Shown here one piece after another: positions 29,754-41,600 of a stretch of DNA of 44,040 nucleotides. Position numbers and translations under genes: made by a program. Source of the DNA: a virus; the IMG/VR virus record IMGVR_UViG_3300043256_000189, positions 1-44,040 of that record. One strand, given 5' to 3'. The notes under the pieces were generated by a model. The model saw nothing but the letters and a program-made list of their open reading frames with translations. It made no database searches and had not been told where the DNA came from. The stretch's first letter is position 1, and each line of letters starts with the position of its first letter.

Positions 29754-31702
29754 TGCCTGAGTCTCGACTTATTCAAAGTCAAGCGTCCTTCCAGTGGCTC
29801 CGACAGTCCTTTAATGGCGCATATCAGGATAGTTTCGTCGATCCGCCTTCACAAAACCCCGACAGTTTTGAGCTGTTGACGAATGTACATCCTCCCGCCT
29901 CGGAGGGCGTGCTTCGTAGGCGATGGGGCTATACTCTCTGGGGTAACGCATCGAACCTACTCATAGCACGACGAGCGTTTGAGTACCAAGATGATGCAAA
30001 CGGGACTCGGCGTATAGTATACACCGCTGGAGATGCTTCTGGGTCAGGAGGAATTAATAATCGAGTTGCAGTTTATCAAGAAGATGGAACCTTCATCCAG
30101 AACCTCTTTACTCCCTCTGCTAGTGCAGTCAGTCCTAGAATGGTCGCATCCAGAGACTTTGGCTATTTTCTTGACGAAGTAGCAGCAGACGCTCAAAAAT
30201 GGGACGGCTCGGATAGCGGGGGGCTTACCAAGTGGGGTATAACCGCTCCTACCACAGCAATCTCAGTCGGAGCACCTGTTGGTGGGGCAGTCACGCTAGT
30301 AAGTGGCCGCAACTACTTTGTCGTCTTCAAGAATGCAACTACAGGGCACCACAGCGGATTGAACCCAGTTAGCGCGACCACCGGGCCTATCACAGCACAG
30401 GACATTCCTCTGAGCAATATCGAGGTTTCGGGTGACTCGCAAGTAGATAGGAAGATTATTCTAGCGACGGCGGACGGAGGCAACCAAACCATTCTCTACT
30501 TCTTGGGTGATATACCCAACGCGCAGACAACTCTCACAGACAACGTCACAGAACTTGCTCTGCTAGCAAACAACGTCTTTTTAGAAACCGACAGCTTCGG
30601 AGTAGAGCATGGAGTAGCGGATAACGATCCTCCGCCAGATGGCACACACGTCATAAAACATCGGGGACGGTTGGTCATGGCTAACGGCCAGTTTATCAAC
30701 GTTTCTAAGAGCATTGGAGAGCTTACAACCTCAACCGGGACAATTACAGGACGCTATGAGGAGGCGTGGCCTGCAACCTTCCAATTGGATATTTCCGAGG
30801 GTGCTGAGTCCATATCGGGGCTCCTATCTAATGGTTCCTCACTCTATGTCGGCACGGAGCGGCACGTTCGAGTAATTTTGGGAGATAGCCCACAAAATTT
30901 CTCAAAGCCTGAAATCAAGTTCAACGAAGTCGGCGTTCTGAATCAAGAAGTATGGCGATCCGTATTTAGGGAGGGAACCCCTGCTGGAGTGATTTGGTTA
31001 GCTCCCGACCATCGTGTTGTCTATAGCGACTTCAACACCTATAAAGACATCGGGACGCCAATTCAAGATGTGCTTGATTCGATCAACGATTCTCAGGCTT
31101 CAAAAGCACATGCTACTTTCTATGCAGAAGGGCCATACGATTTTTATGTTCTAGCCATACCTACCGGCGCGAATACAGAGCCCGAAACCTTATGCGTCTA
31201 TGATCTCCGGAATCAGACGTGGTATGTCTGGCAACCTACCGACAAGGTAACGGCTATGCTACACAATATCAACTCAAGTGGAACTCCACAATGGCTGTGG
31301 ACAGCGGGAACTAACGGAAAAAAATACCACTTCCGCTCTACAGACACTAAAGATCGAGTAGCAGATACACCAGTAGATTTTACCGCAACTATTAGAACCC
31401 CTTGGTTGGCATTAAGTGATCCTACAGCACGTAAGCTGCTTAATGAACTGGAAGTCTTAACCGGGGACAGCACCATGACCGTAACAGTCGAAAGTGCATC
31501 AACTCAAGCGGAATTCGCTTCTCCGACCACGGTAGTCTCAGGTGCGAGCTTAGTTACCAGCCCTCTTGGTGATTTCAAGGTCTATCTAGCAGGCAAGGTC
31601 ACGAAAGACAAGTTCTATCGGTTCACCTTTATATCAACTGCCGTTGGAGACCCACTCCTAAATTACTTTGCGTTAGATTTCACTCCATTACACAGGTTCT
31701 AG
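29753..31702 (+). CDS. tail stabilisation/nozzle-like protein
   Basis: 649 residues. The N-terminal QWLRQSFNGAYQDSFVDPPS followed by ELLTNVHP, then repeated beta-propeller-like strands (GRNYFVVFKNATTGHHSG; GTPAGVIWLAPDHRVVYSDF) and YDFYVLAIPTGAN...CVYDLRNQTWYVW, is the usual pattern of P22 gp10/T7 gp12-type tail proteins that follow the adaptor. It probably forms the hexameric nozzle. Confidence 0.68.
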   Translation: MPESRLIQSQASFQWLRQSFNGAYQDSFVDPPSQNPDSFELLTNVHPPASEGVLRRRWGYTLWGNASNLLIARRAFEYQDDANGTRRIVYTAGDASGSGGINNRVAVYQEDGTFIQNLFTPSASAVSPRMVASRDFGYFLDEVAADAQKWDGSDSGGLTKWGITAPTTAISVGAPVGGAVTLVSGRNYFVVFKNATTGHHSGLNPVSATTGPITAQDIPLSNIEVSGDSQVDRKIILATADGGNQTILYFLGDIPNAQTTLTDNVTELALLANNVFLETDSFGVEHGVADNDPPPDGTHVIKHRGRLVMANGQFINVSKSIGELTTSTGTITGRYEEAWPATFQLDISEGAESISGLLSNGSSLYVGTERHVRVILGDSPQNFSKPEIKFNEVGVLNQEVWRSVFREGTPAGVIWLAPDHRVVYSDFNTYKDIGTPIQDVLDSINDSQASKAHATFYAEGPYDFYVLAIPTGANTEPETLCVYDLRNQTWYVWQPTDKVTAMLHNINSSGTPQWLWTAGTNGKKYHFRSTDTKDRVADTPVDFTATIRTPWLALSDPTARKLLNELEVLTGDSTMTVTVESASTQAEFASPTTVVSGASLVTSPLGDFKVYLAGKVTKDKFYRFTFISTAVGDPLLNYFALDFTPLHRF

Positions 31703-33394
31703 ATGCCTTTAAGACTGTCGAAGTTCGAGGATACAAAGGTAGGCGTACTTAACGAATGGGCAGATGGAATTGAAAATCACGAAGAGGAGCTTCGGCAAAG
31801 AATAGAACAAAGCCGAGAAGCTGCCGCCGCCGCCCAAACTACCGCAGACGAAAGCGCTACGGATGTTGGTGTCCCGGCGGAGATAACAAGTCCTTCAATT
31901 TCGGAGAGTGGATTCACTGTTGACGGAGTTGTGTGGAGTGAGGTTACTGCTACATACACCGCACCAAGTCCTCTCGGGAATTTTGCTGGAGTTTTTTTAG
32001 TCGCTGAAGATTATCGAGGGTCAGCAGAACTCGTCAAAGTAGCGGAACATAACTTTGCTGGTGCGGCAGGAGGATCAGCTAGCTTTAATGTTCAACTTCA
32101 ACGAACCGGAGAAACGGTTACTTTCTACTTCATTGCAAAGAACACACTTGGAGGAACGCGAGAAGATTGGAGTTTGGCCCCAAATCAGACAGGTGTTCTG
32201 GACGGGAATGCTAGCGCCCCCACCGCCCCGAGTGGACTCGGCGCAAATCAAGAAGAGTTAGGAGTGCAGCTCAGTTGGACCCTTGGCACTGAAACAAACC
32301 TTGCTGGTTACAACGTACACCGCCACACGGCAGATATTTTTGGGAGTTCTAGTGCTATAGCCAACGTAGGCGTGACAAAAACAGGCAATCCTGGCTACTT
32401 TGATAAGACAGCCGGACGTGGCACAACTTTTTTCTACTGGGTTACGGCGTTAAACACAGCGAATCAAGAGAGCACACAAAGTTCCTCCGCGAGTAATTCG
32501 GGGACGGGCGTAGACTTCGCTGATGTAGATGGAGCTACAAAACCTGAAGATAATGCCGACATTACTAGTCTAGAAAATCTAGGTCCTGGTCATGGTAGTT
32601 ACCGCCCAACGAGTAACCCGCTGACGGCGACCGATGCTGGAGCTACCGCAACAGTTAGCATAGCCGCTTTCACAATGAGAGTGGGTGCTACCGATGTCAG
32701 TATCAATTCTGGTAGTGTTACCAGTCTATCATTTGCTACTCTGCACTACATTTACTACGACGATGCAACTTTGGCAGGAGGATCTGTAACCTTTAACGCC
32801 GCAACCATCAAAGAAACTGCGCTTAATGACGATGATCGATTCTTTGTCGGCTCCATTCTTACTCCTCCAAATGGGGGCGGAGACACAATAGGGAATGATG
32901 ACGGTGGAGTAGGAGCACAATTTGGGCAGTCTCTTAGGCTGAGTCCGGCAACTGATACCCCAACCACAGTGGGGAATGGGTCCGTTAGTAATTCGACTAA
33001 TGCCAGAGACGGGGATACCTCCACGAGTACAACCCAAGGGCTAAACGGCGACTCAGGGACTAATGAGGCAACTGTCGAGGTTTTAGATTTTCCCTCTGCC
33101 TTCCTTTCATGGAAATCTTTAACATTAAAAGTTAGAAATGAAGTTCAAACGAATTCGATCAACACCGGCGGTGGCATCGCCCGGTTGATTTGGAATGACG
33201 GCACCTCAGATACCGATATATATACACTTAGTGCCGGAACAACTCGCAGTTTACAAACCGATTCAGTTACTTTGCCACTAAGCACAAATACTTCTCAAAT
33301 CACAGTCCGGCTGAGGCTCCGTGTTGGCCCAACCGCCACTTCAGGGAGTCTTGACGGAAGAATTTATGAGGTTTGGATAGAGGGAGTAAGTTAA
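31703..33394 (+). CDS. tail-associated protein with fibronectin-type-III domain
   Basis: 563 residues. An N-terminal coiled coil (HEEELRQRIEQSREAAAAAQ) is followed by a beta domain and then a fibronectin-III domain at about 175-270 (APTAPSGLGANQEELGVQLS...NLAGYNVHR...FYWVTALNTANQES). The C-terminal region is beta-rich (galactose-binding-like). It is probably a tail fibre or tail-tip adhesin. The stop overlaps the next gene start. One dispersed word lies at 31870-31878 (reverse). Confidence 0.62.
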   Translation: MPLRLSKFEDTKVGVLNEWADGIENHEEELRQRIEQSREAAAAAQTTADESATDVGVPAEITSPSISESGFTVDGVVWSEVTATYTAPSPLGNFAGVFLVAEDYRGSAELVKVAEHNFAGAAGGSASFNVQLQRTGETVTFYFIAKNTLGGTREDWSLAPNQTGVLDGNASAPTAPSGLGANQEELGVQLSWTLGTETNLAGYNVHRHTADIFGSSSAIANVGVTKTGNPGYFDKTAGRGTTFFYWVTALNTANQESTQSSSASNSGTGVDFADVDGATKPEDNADITSLENLGPGHGSYRPTSNPLTATDAGATATVSIAAFTMRVGATDVSINSGSVTSLSFATLHYIYYDDATLAGGSVTFNAATIKETALNDDDRFFVGSILTPPNGGGDTIGNDDGGVGAQFGQSLRLSPATDTPTTVGNGSVSNSTNARDGDTSTSTTQGLNGDSGTNEATVEVLDFPSAFLSWKSLTLKVRNEVQTNSINTGGGIARLIWNDGTSDTDIYTLSAGTTRSLQTDSVTLPLSTNTSQITVRLRLRVGPTATSGSLDGRIYEVWIEGVS

Positions 33395-33666
33395 TGCCGA
33401 CGATGACAATCACAGTGCGCGGCAAAGCAGTACAAGTTACGGATACAGATGGAATAACAACTAGCGCACCGCCATTCAAGCTACTAGAAGCAATTATCGG
33501 GAGCGTGTCAGTTAAGAAGACTGTGACCTTCGGCGCGGTTGACGGATCGCGGCTTCCAATCACTTTATCACAATTACAACAGGATTTAGATACCGCACGT
33601 CAACAAGTAGCAGACGAAGCCGCTTGGCGAGAAGAATTAAAAGAAACGTTAAAACAGGTCAGTTAA
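33394..33666 (+). CDS. hypothetical 90-aa virion-region protein
   Basis: ATG 33394 overlaps the stop of the previous gene (TAATG). MTITVRGKAVQVTDTDGIT is beta-like; the C-terminal half (TLSQLQQDLDTARQQVADEA) is a coiled coil, a layout seen in chaperones or connectors of tail fibres. No family recognised. Confidence 0.58.
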   Translation: MPTMTITVRGKAVQVTDTDGITTSAPPFKLLEAIIGSVSVKKTVTFGAVDGSRLPITLSQLQQDLDTARQQVADEAAWREELKETLKQVS

Positions 33667-33678
33667 AGGGAGCACTGT

Positions 33679-34026
33679 TTGATTCCAGCAATCCGACTAG
33701 CAACTCCAGAAGAGATTGAGAATATCAAGGACGGCGCGAATCTCAACAACGCCTCTACCGTAGTTGCCTTCCCCGGCGCTACTACAGAGTTCGCAGTTAT
33801 CAAGACCGTCACTGAGGTAGACCCAGTTATCTTTGAAGAAAAAACCCCGAAGCAGAAGAAGATGATGTTCCTATTTGGAATTGAAACTGCCTTACGAATG
33901 ATGGGAGTTCCAGAGTATTACTTCAACATACTTGAGGAGGATGCGGAGTGGCGAACGACAGCAGAAAAGTGGGGGGCGGAGACAATATCCAAAGGCCCCG
34001 AGCGGCGCTTTAAGAAGGTACTATAG
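33679..34026 (+). CDS. hypothetical 115-aa protein preceding internal virion genes
   Basis: Starts at TTG 33679 after AAAGGGAGCACTG. MIPAIRLATPEEIENIKDGA resembles small proteins located before the ejection proteins of podophages and has an acyltransferase-like opening, but the core catalytic features are absent. A helix follows (FLFGIETALRMMGVPEYYFN). Function not assigned. Confidence 0.58.
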   Translation: MIPAIRLATPEEIENIKDGANLNNASTVVAFPGATTEFAVIKTVTEVDPVIFEEKTPKQKKMMFLFGIETALRMMGVPEYYFNILEEDAEWRTTAEKWGAETISKGPERRFKKVL

Positions 34027-34683
34027 ATGTCAACTAAACAAGAAACAAAAACTAATGTCTTAACTAGCGGTTCACAGAGTATTCAGTACGATCCGGCCTC
34101 CTTTCAAGCTTACAAAGGTCTTCAGCCGTTAGTGGCCAACCTTCTCAAGGAATACATGAAGGATCCCTTACAGGCGACATACTTCAATCAACTTATCCAA
34201 CAAAGCAACCAGCAAGCAGGACGACTCGGCCAGAGCATGAACCAAAATCTCTTTCAGAATCAATTAGCAGGTGGATTCTCTGGAAATGCTCAGAATGCCA
34301 TGCAGCAATCCATACTAGCTTCCAATCAACGTGCTGTAAGTGCGTTCAAACAAGGAAGCTTTACCAATTCTTTGCTCTACGCACAGCAGGCCCGTGAGCG
34401 CGCACGCAGAGACGCACAAAGTTTCCGGCCACTTCAGACTGGCACCAAGACAAGTAGCGTGCAAAGTGGAAGCGGAACAACTACAACTTCCGGCCTCGGA
34501 ACGTGGCTACCGCAGGTCGCTGGGGCGGCTATCGGAGCAGCCGCCAATTACGCTACTGGCGGTGCTAGTGGCGCAGTTGGTGGTGGATTCACAGGTACCG
34601 GTCAAATGACCTCTAACCCTGCAAGTTGGCCCGGAGGTTTCGGCGGACAACCCGCTCCACCTTACCCCGGTTTTAGAGGATAA
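34027..34683 (+). CDS. possible internal virion protein with glycine-rich tail
   Basis: 218 residues from ATG 34027, one base after the preceding stop. The body is glutamine/asparagine/alanine-rich helix (FNQLIQQSNQQAGRLGQSMN; NQRAVSAFKQGSFTNSLLYA), and the C-terminus is glycine- and alanine-rich with a hydrophobic stretch. This composition and its place resemble ejection (internal core) proteins of P22/T7-like phages. No named family. Confidence 0.55.
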   Translation: MSTKQETKTNVLTSGSQSIQYDPASFQAYKGLQPLVANLLKEYMKDPLQATYFNQLIQQSNQQAGRLGQSMNQNLFQNQLAGGFSGNAQNAMQQSILASNQRAVSAFKQGSFTNSLLYAQQARERARRDAQSFRPLQTGTKTSSVQSGSGTTTTSGLGTWLPQVAGAAIGAAANYATGGASGAVGGGFTGTGQMTSNPASWPGGFGGQPAPPYPGFRG

Positions 34684-34685
34684 CA

Positions 34686-35627
34686 ATGCCCAGAGACCTA
34701 ATGGAAATGCTCGCTCCCCTCTTCGATCAAGCAACCAGGATGAATGACATCGAAGGCTCAGATAACCTGCTCTTCCCGAAACGCTTCTCAAAGAAGCACC
34801 CACGAATCGCCTCGATGGTCGAGGGAGCTGTTCTTGGTGCCGCCTTGACTAAGCCCAGTTCCACCCCCGGAGAGGCTATCTCCAACGTCGCGCAAGCTGT
34901 CCTCGGCATCCCTGGATTCAAGAAGAACAAGCAGATGCAGAAGATTCTTGCCCCGCTGGGGATGATGAAGCAGGGATTGGAGATGCAGAAGCTAGAGTCT
35001 GGAATAGGGTTGGATATTGCGCGAGCTGAGAAACTCGGTCGCCCTGACGTTCCAGAGGACGAAGACCCCTTTGTCAAATACTTCGAGCGACCCGGTGGTG
35101 TTTTTGGGGTAACACCAGAAGGTGAAGGACAGCAAGTTCCGGGTATTCCTGGCAAACCTCCTACGACATCCGCCGGGACAGACATAGAACGTTTCATAGC
35201 GAAAAGGAATGCGGAACGTGCGGCAGAGACTCCTCCTCGCGGCCCTATGAACACGACCGAAGAGGCAGCTTATCGAGCCCAGCTTCGTGGTCAAGGTGCG
35301 TATGTCTCTGGACTTGAGGGTGCCCGAGGCCGAGAAATCATCACAGGCCCAATCAGAGACCGTAACGAACTCCTTCGGACTGAGCAGGGTTTAGCCAACA
35401 AGGAAGTCGGAATTCTCGAAAAGATGGATGACTTCGACTATATGATGGAGAATCCCGAAGCAAATGAAGGGGACCGGGCAGAGGCTCTTGAACGGCTTAG
35501 AGAGCTCCGCGCGAATTATTTTGTCCATCTAAGGATGGGAGGAACCCTGTCGTGGGAGGACTTTAAGTTCCAACGACCAAGTACAGGTGGCGGAGGAAAT
35601 CCGTTTAGACCCGATCAACCGAGGTAA
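34686..35627 (+). CDS. possible internal virion/ejection protein
   Basis: 313 residues. A short alanine-rich hydrophobic stretch (MVEGAVLGAALTKPSSTPGE, about 40-59) sits in an otherwise charged helical protein with a proline-containing linker and a glycine-rich end. It directly precedes the 2370-residue protein, so it is inferred to be an ejection-complex partner. One dispersed word is at 35172-35180. Confidence 0.55.
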   Translation: MPRDLMEMLAPLFDQATRMNDIEGSDNLLFPKRFSKKHPRIASMVEGAVLGAALTKPSSTPGEAISNVAQAVLGIPGFKKNKQMQKILAPLGMMKQGLEMQKLESGIGLDIARAEKLGRPDVPEDEDPFVKYFERPGGVFGVTPEGEGQQVPGIPGKPPTTSAGTDIERFIAKRNAERAAETPPRGPMNTTEEAAYRAQLRGQGAYVSGLEGARGREIITGPIRDRNELLRTEQGLANKEVGILEKMDDFDYMMENPEANEGDRAEALERLRELRANYFVHLRMGGTLSWEDFKFQRPSTGGGGNPFRPDQPR

Positions 35628-35635
35628 GGTTATCC

Positions 35636-38600
35636 GTGCCCCAGGAGCCCCTACAAGATTACTTAGAAAAACTCGCGATTCCTCGTGAGCTGAAGGCGCA
35701 AGCTTGGGATGCATATAATGCGTCTAAGACATCTGAAGACTTTCAAAAAGCATTTAAAGATTTAGGTATCCCACAGGAGAGTAAGGCGGATCTCTGGGAT
35801 ATGAAGTTCCGTCCCGTCCCCCAACCTACTACCATCCCCCCTCCCGCTCCCCCAAGCGGCCCACCTGCCCAACCGGGCGCACCCACAACCAAACCATCCC
35901 TTATACCTACCCGACTCCCTGGCTTCCCTGAAATCAGGCAGGCTGGACGTGTGCCTGTTACCGTTGGTGGGCCACGCTTCGGACCTCCAGGAGAGATTGA
36001 GAAAGTACGCAAAGGTTTCCAGAAGGCATTTGAAACTCCAGCCATCCCCGCAGGGAAGTTCGTTCGAGATATGCGGGCCAAGGTGCCTTTCTACAATGCA
36101 GAGGAGGATATGATTATCTTGCCCGGAAATCAACATCCTCATTTAGAAGCGTTTCTTAACACTGTTTTCGACACCGCCCAAGTCGGGGGGGACGTGTTTG
36201 CGGGTTTGACAACATTGACGAACGCAGGACTAATCGGAGCCTTGATCGTTGCTCCAACGCTGGGGATTCCAGCTGCAATAACAAAATTCGGTCTAGCGGG
36301 ACTTTCCGCATCTATGATTGATTCAACCTCTAAAGAGTTGGGACACTCTTATGAGATTTACAGACGGGAGATAGATGCTGGTAGAAACCCCTTAGCATCT
36401 AGAGAATTTGGTCAGTCATTAGCGAATGCGACAACTACTGCCACTTTTGCAACCTTAGCCGGTAGAGGTGCGTTTCATCCCCGTGCAGGAGAGTTGGGAA
36501 TTAAAGCGGCTTGGGAGCGTTATAAGGTAGAGCGGCCCGATGTGCCGAGAACCAAGGCGCAGCTTGAGGCAGAACTTAAGGCCGAGCAAGCTGGAATTCC
36601 TCCTCCACAAGTCGTGCCTGCTCCTGCGATTCGCGCTATGGAAGCGGCAAGCCGAGAGGGGGTTAAGATACCTACCCCTATTGACATTAGTCAGGTGTCT
36701 GTCCCGAAAGCACCACCAGAAGAGAAGCCGCCAGCCGTCGATCTAACTCCCCCTAAAATCGATCTTACTCCTCCCTCCTTCCCTACAACTACCCCTACCA
36801 TTCAAAAGATGCAGGCCGAACTCCATCGCCTAAAGGCAGCACAGAAGCGGCTACCCACGCCCGGTGAGCGTAAGGTAATCGACCGTTGGATAAGTGAAGT
36901 CCAAGAGATGATGGAGCAGCGAAGAGCGGGGACGTTAGGACTTGTCTCCCGGCGCGGAACCGTTGCACCAGACATCAACGCCCGAGAGGTTCGTGAGGCT
37001 CGCGGGGCCATGCCCGCCCGACTTCCTACTACAGGAGAAGTAACCCAAGTCAGCGACATCCCAAGCCCCAATGAATTCGTCCCACGGAAAGCTGCGAAAG
37101 TTGTCCCGGCGAAGAGTAAGCAAGCTCAGGCTAGGGAGGCGGAAACTCGAAAGCTTAGTGAAGCACTCGCTGCAGACTTCGCAAGGTGGCGCAACCCCGC
37201 TATTTCCGAGAAGGTCAAGAATGAGACTATCGCAGGGCCGCTTCATAAGAAGTTCCTATCCTACGCAAAGGCAGTCATCCGCAAGTCCTATACGAAGAAG
37301 GTATCAGACTACCTGATCGACGAGGGAATTGCAGAACTCGCTGTTAGTAAGGCGATGCTAAAGGCCAAGACTTTCAAGGGCAAGGGCAAGGTGACTACTT
37401 GGTTTTGGGGATTCGTTAGGAATGAAGTAGCGAACGCCCGACGCAAGGCCGAGAGGCAACAGAAGCGAGAGGTAGGTATCCGTGGACCCGAAGAAGAGTT
37501 CACAGTAGGCACGGTTGCTGAAGAGAAGGTTGCAGTACGGGGTCGAGCGGAAATCCAAGACGAGTACCTCCGAGTCATCAAGGGAATGGAAGATGAGTTG
37601 GCAGAAGTGGCGGGCCCCGAAGCTCTTGAACAGGTTCGTGGCGTAGCGAAGCAATTTGATAAGGCAGAGGATATTGGGACTCGCCTGGGCAAGCACGAGC
37701 AGAACCTCCGCAACGCTATCCTTGAGGCTAAGCGTAAGAAGGCCGTAGCCCCAATAGAGATTCCGCCCGAGGAAGCGCCCGTAACTGACATCAAGCTCCC
37801 AATGCCCTCAAGAGCGGAGCTGGGTACTAAGCGGATTGATGCTCTCGTCAAGAAGATGGAGCGACTCGGCTTCGGGAAGGCAGTAAAGGAGATTCAAGCT
37901 GCCCTTCCCATGGATGTCTCAGTTGAGTTTTGGACTGACAATTTCCGAGCGGCGCTTGCCAGATACGTAGAACTAAAGGCACAGCAGGATCCGAGGGCGC
38001 TAGAGCACGCGAAGTTCGCCGCAGCTAAGAAGCCAGGACAACGACGTAGGGAGGGGGGATTTATCACCCTCGGAGAGATGCTCCCTCAGCGCATCAAGGA
38101 GTTCATCAACAAGCGAGCTGCTGCTGTAGAGGAGAAGAAGGCTAAGCTCAAGGCGTTCCAGGACCGCGTAGCTGAGCTAGCTACGAAGGGGCCGACCTTC
38201 TATAGCCACCTAGAGCGAGTAGTAGAGGCTAGGATGCCCAACAGGGCTGCTCCTGAGCAGATAGGGGCCTTGGTCCGCAAGGCGGGAGTTACGCTCGCTG
38301 AGGCCAAGTGGAGTGGCTTAGACGACCTCCTAGCGCTAGCTAGGAAGGAGAAGCGTCCTGTTACCAAGCAAGAGGTTCTGGATACGCTCAGGAAGAATCA
38401 GATTACCATTGAGGAGGTCGAACTAGGGCAGCGAAAGTTAGAGCCTAGATTTAGTACGGTAATTCGGGAGCAAACAACCTATTCCGACCAAACTTCCACC
38501 AAATATCGTGCTATATCAAACGAGTTGATTCGCGCGGTGAGAGAAGAACTACGTGAACGCGGAGAACCTACTGATGAGGCTTTTGAAATTGTTGAAGAAG

Positions 38601-41600
38601 GGCTTAGCTATAAAGCGGGAACTGGACCGGGAGATGCGTTAATAGGCTTGGTCGGCAAGAAAGCACAAAGCTTTGGGCATGCCGCATTACTCGCTAAGAA
38701 AGCAGCTGAAGCACAGCTGGCCCGTACTATTGAGTCGGCCAAAGTAGGAAGAGACCCTGAGTATTCCAAGTACCAACTCCCCGGAGGCGAAAACTACAAG
38801 GAGCTGTTGCTGAAGCTTCCTGAGAGAGAGCCACAGGGAGCGGTGGCTGCGGAAGCGGCAAGAGCGGCTGGTAGGGAACTTACGCAGTTCGAACACATTC
38901 TCAGAGAGAAATATCCCGAAGGACGTAGAATATTCCAGGCTCAAGATTTAGAAATTCTTGACAACCCTACAATAAAAAGGCTCCTTTCTCCAGAGGATCT
39001 CACTACCTATGGGAGGTTAATAGAACGCTTCGAGACGGCTGAAGATCTTGTGGATATGGGTGGCGACTTCCGAGGAGGCCACTTCGAGGGCGAGTCCAAC
39101 ATTCTAGCCCACATCCGCTTCAATGAGCGGGTGGACGTTCAGGGAAAGCGGGTGTTGTTTGTTGAGGAGATGCAGAGTGATTGGGCACAAGCAGAACGGC
39201 GGCCCGGTATTGCTGTAGATGCTCCTCCAACCCCCTTCCTAAAAGACTGGCACGAACTCTCCCTCAAGCGCATGCTCCGCTACGCAGCAGAGAAGGGCTT
39301 CGACAAGTTGGCTTGGACTACTGGGAAGCAGCAAGTAGCGAGGTACGATCTCGCTAAGGTCCTGTCCACTATTGAGTACAAAGAGAATCCTCTCAAACCG
39401 GGACAATACAAGATCACTCCGATGGACTTGAAAGGGAATCCTATACCCAATCTAGACCACACGTTTGCTAAAGAAGATCTCGCACCTACCTTCGGAAAGG
39501 AAATCGCAGAAGCGATCACACAGAAAAAGGGAGCGCCTATTCGCGGTCTTGAAGCTGAAGGTCTTCCTATTGCAAGTTCCGGCTGGCGAGAACTCGACGT
39601 AAAAGGCATCGAAGTAGGAGGTAAGTCTCTTCGAGCACTCTACGACAACATCATCCCGAACTACTTGAACAAGTATGGGAAGAAGTGGGGAGCTAGAGTT
39701 CGGACTATCAGAATCCCTGTCCCGCCTGAACCAAACTTTCCGGATACCCGCCCCGTCCATGCCATAGACATCACCCCCGAAATGAAGCGCTCTGTTCTCA
39801 AGGGCCAACGCCTCATGGGAGGGTTCGGGCCAACCATCCGTGGTAAGCTGAACCTCGGGGAGAAGATCAAGGAAGCCGTCTCAAGACTCCAAAACCGGCA
39901 ACTCCCAGTAGTCTCCAAGCGCTACCAAGAAATCCTCCAGGCCCGGAAGGACGCTAAGGGGCCTACCGCCCGCTTCTCAGAGCGGCTGGCGATGCTTCCT
40001 AGAGCGTTCGTCCGCCGATTCTACGACCGTTTCATCAACATACGAATAGCAGAGAGGGCAATAGAGAAGTCCATCGGTCGCAAGCTCGATCCAGAGACCG
40101 AAGCCGCCTACCTCGAAGCCCGCCTCGTCTTTGGTGGAGAGGGCGGACCTATGGAAGCGGCGGCAATTCGTTATGGAAACGCTGCAACTGTTGTCAATCG
40201 GTTGGGCCTCGGAGACTACTTCACTCAATATCTTGATCTATTTGCCTACCGCCGAGGGATTGCGAACATCGTGCGAAAGCGTACCGAAGCTCTTCGTCTG
40301 GCAACCGAAGCTAAGGGGAACTACGACGAAGTTGCGCGACAAGTTACTGAGGGAGAGATTACAGTTAAACAGGGTGCAGCTAAACTTGGTAGATTCCGAA
40401 AGGAGGCAGCAAGGTATCGTCGTCAAGCCAAAGAATTCGGCACCATGCTAAAGAAGCGCGAAGTCGTCCCCAAGAAGTACGACCTCATGACGATTTCGAA
40501 AGAGCTGAAGGATATTGAGGGCAACCTAAGTAAACAGCAGTTCGCAGAGGTCAAGAAGGCAGCTGACGCTGTCTGGGCGCTAAACCGAAAGGCGTGGGAC
40601 TTGGCCCACAGAGAAGGAATTATCAGTAACGAGGCACACGCAACGGGTATCGCTCTTGGTAAAGAGTACGTTCCACTTTGGCGAATCATAGAGAAGGCTA
40701 AGGAGGCAGGGCACTTCGGCGATACCAACTTACAGTTACGTCAGCAAAAGATCCTCCGGGCGTTTAAAGGATCTGCATTGGAGAATCTTGACCCACTAGA
40801 GACATCCCTCTTACAGCACATTGAGACAATTCGAGAAGCGGGTCGAAATCGTGCAGCTAAACGTCTTATCCAACTTCGAGATATTGATCCCGAAGGTTTC
40901 GGTCGAGATGTCCGTGAATTAAAATTCAGGGAACAACCCCCACCCAATATGGGCCAAATCTCCTACTTCGAGAACGGTAGGGTCAGAAGCTTCGCGGTTC
41001 CTAAGAGTCTAGCACAGGCACTAAATGAACTCAATGCGACGGATGTTGGGTTCATCGCAGACACCCTTCTTAAAATTCCTAAGCGCTGGTTTCAACTGGG
41101 CGCAACTCAAGCTAACCTCGCGTTTGCTATCCCGAACGTAGCACGAGACGTACAGCGGATGGCGATGATCTCCGAAGCCCGAGTCCGAAACCCTAAAGAT
41201 GTAGCTCTCCTCGCTAAAGACTGGTCTGAAGCATTTTTTAGCGTAGTTATAAAGAATGAACGGTACCTTGAGTTCCTCGAAAGCCGTGCAGCCTACTCCA
41301 CACTTCAAAGAAACATTACTCCAAAGACGTTTCTATTTGGAGGGATAGAGAAAGTGGCTCCCCGAGATCCCTTTAGTAGAGCAATTCGTGCTCCATTCCG
41401 TCCTCTCTCCTTCACTATAGATAAGATAGAAAAACTCAACAGCGCCTTTGAAGAGGCGACTAAAATGACAACCTACCGAGAACTTCGAGCGAAGGGTGTA
41501 GGAGTCAAAGAGGCCGCCTTCGAAACACGGCGGTTTGGAGGTTCTCCAGACTTCGCAAGCGGAGGTGCTTACTCCCGAGAATTAAACCTCCTCTGGATGT

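Noticed and set aside
31777-31959. small antisense frames within fibre and tail genes
   Set aside because: They have no ribosome binding sites, no recognisable protein features and coincide with clear sense genes.
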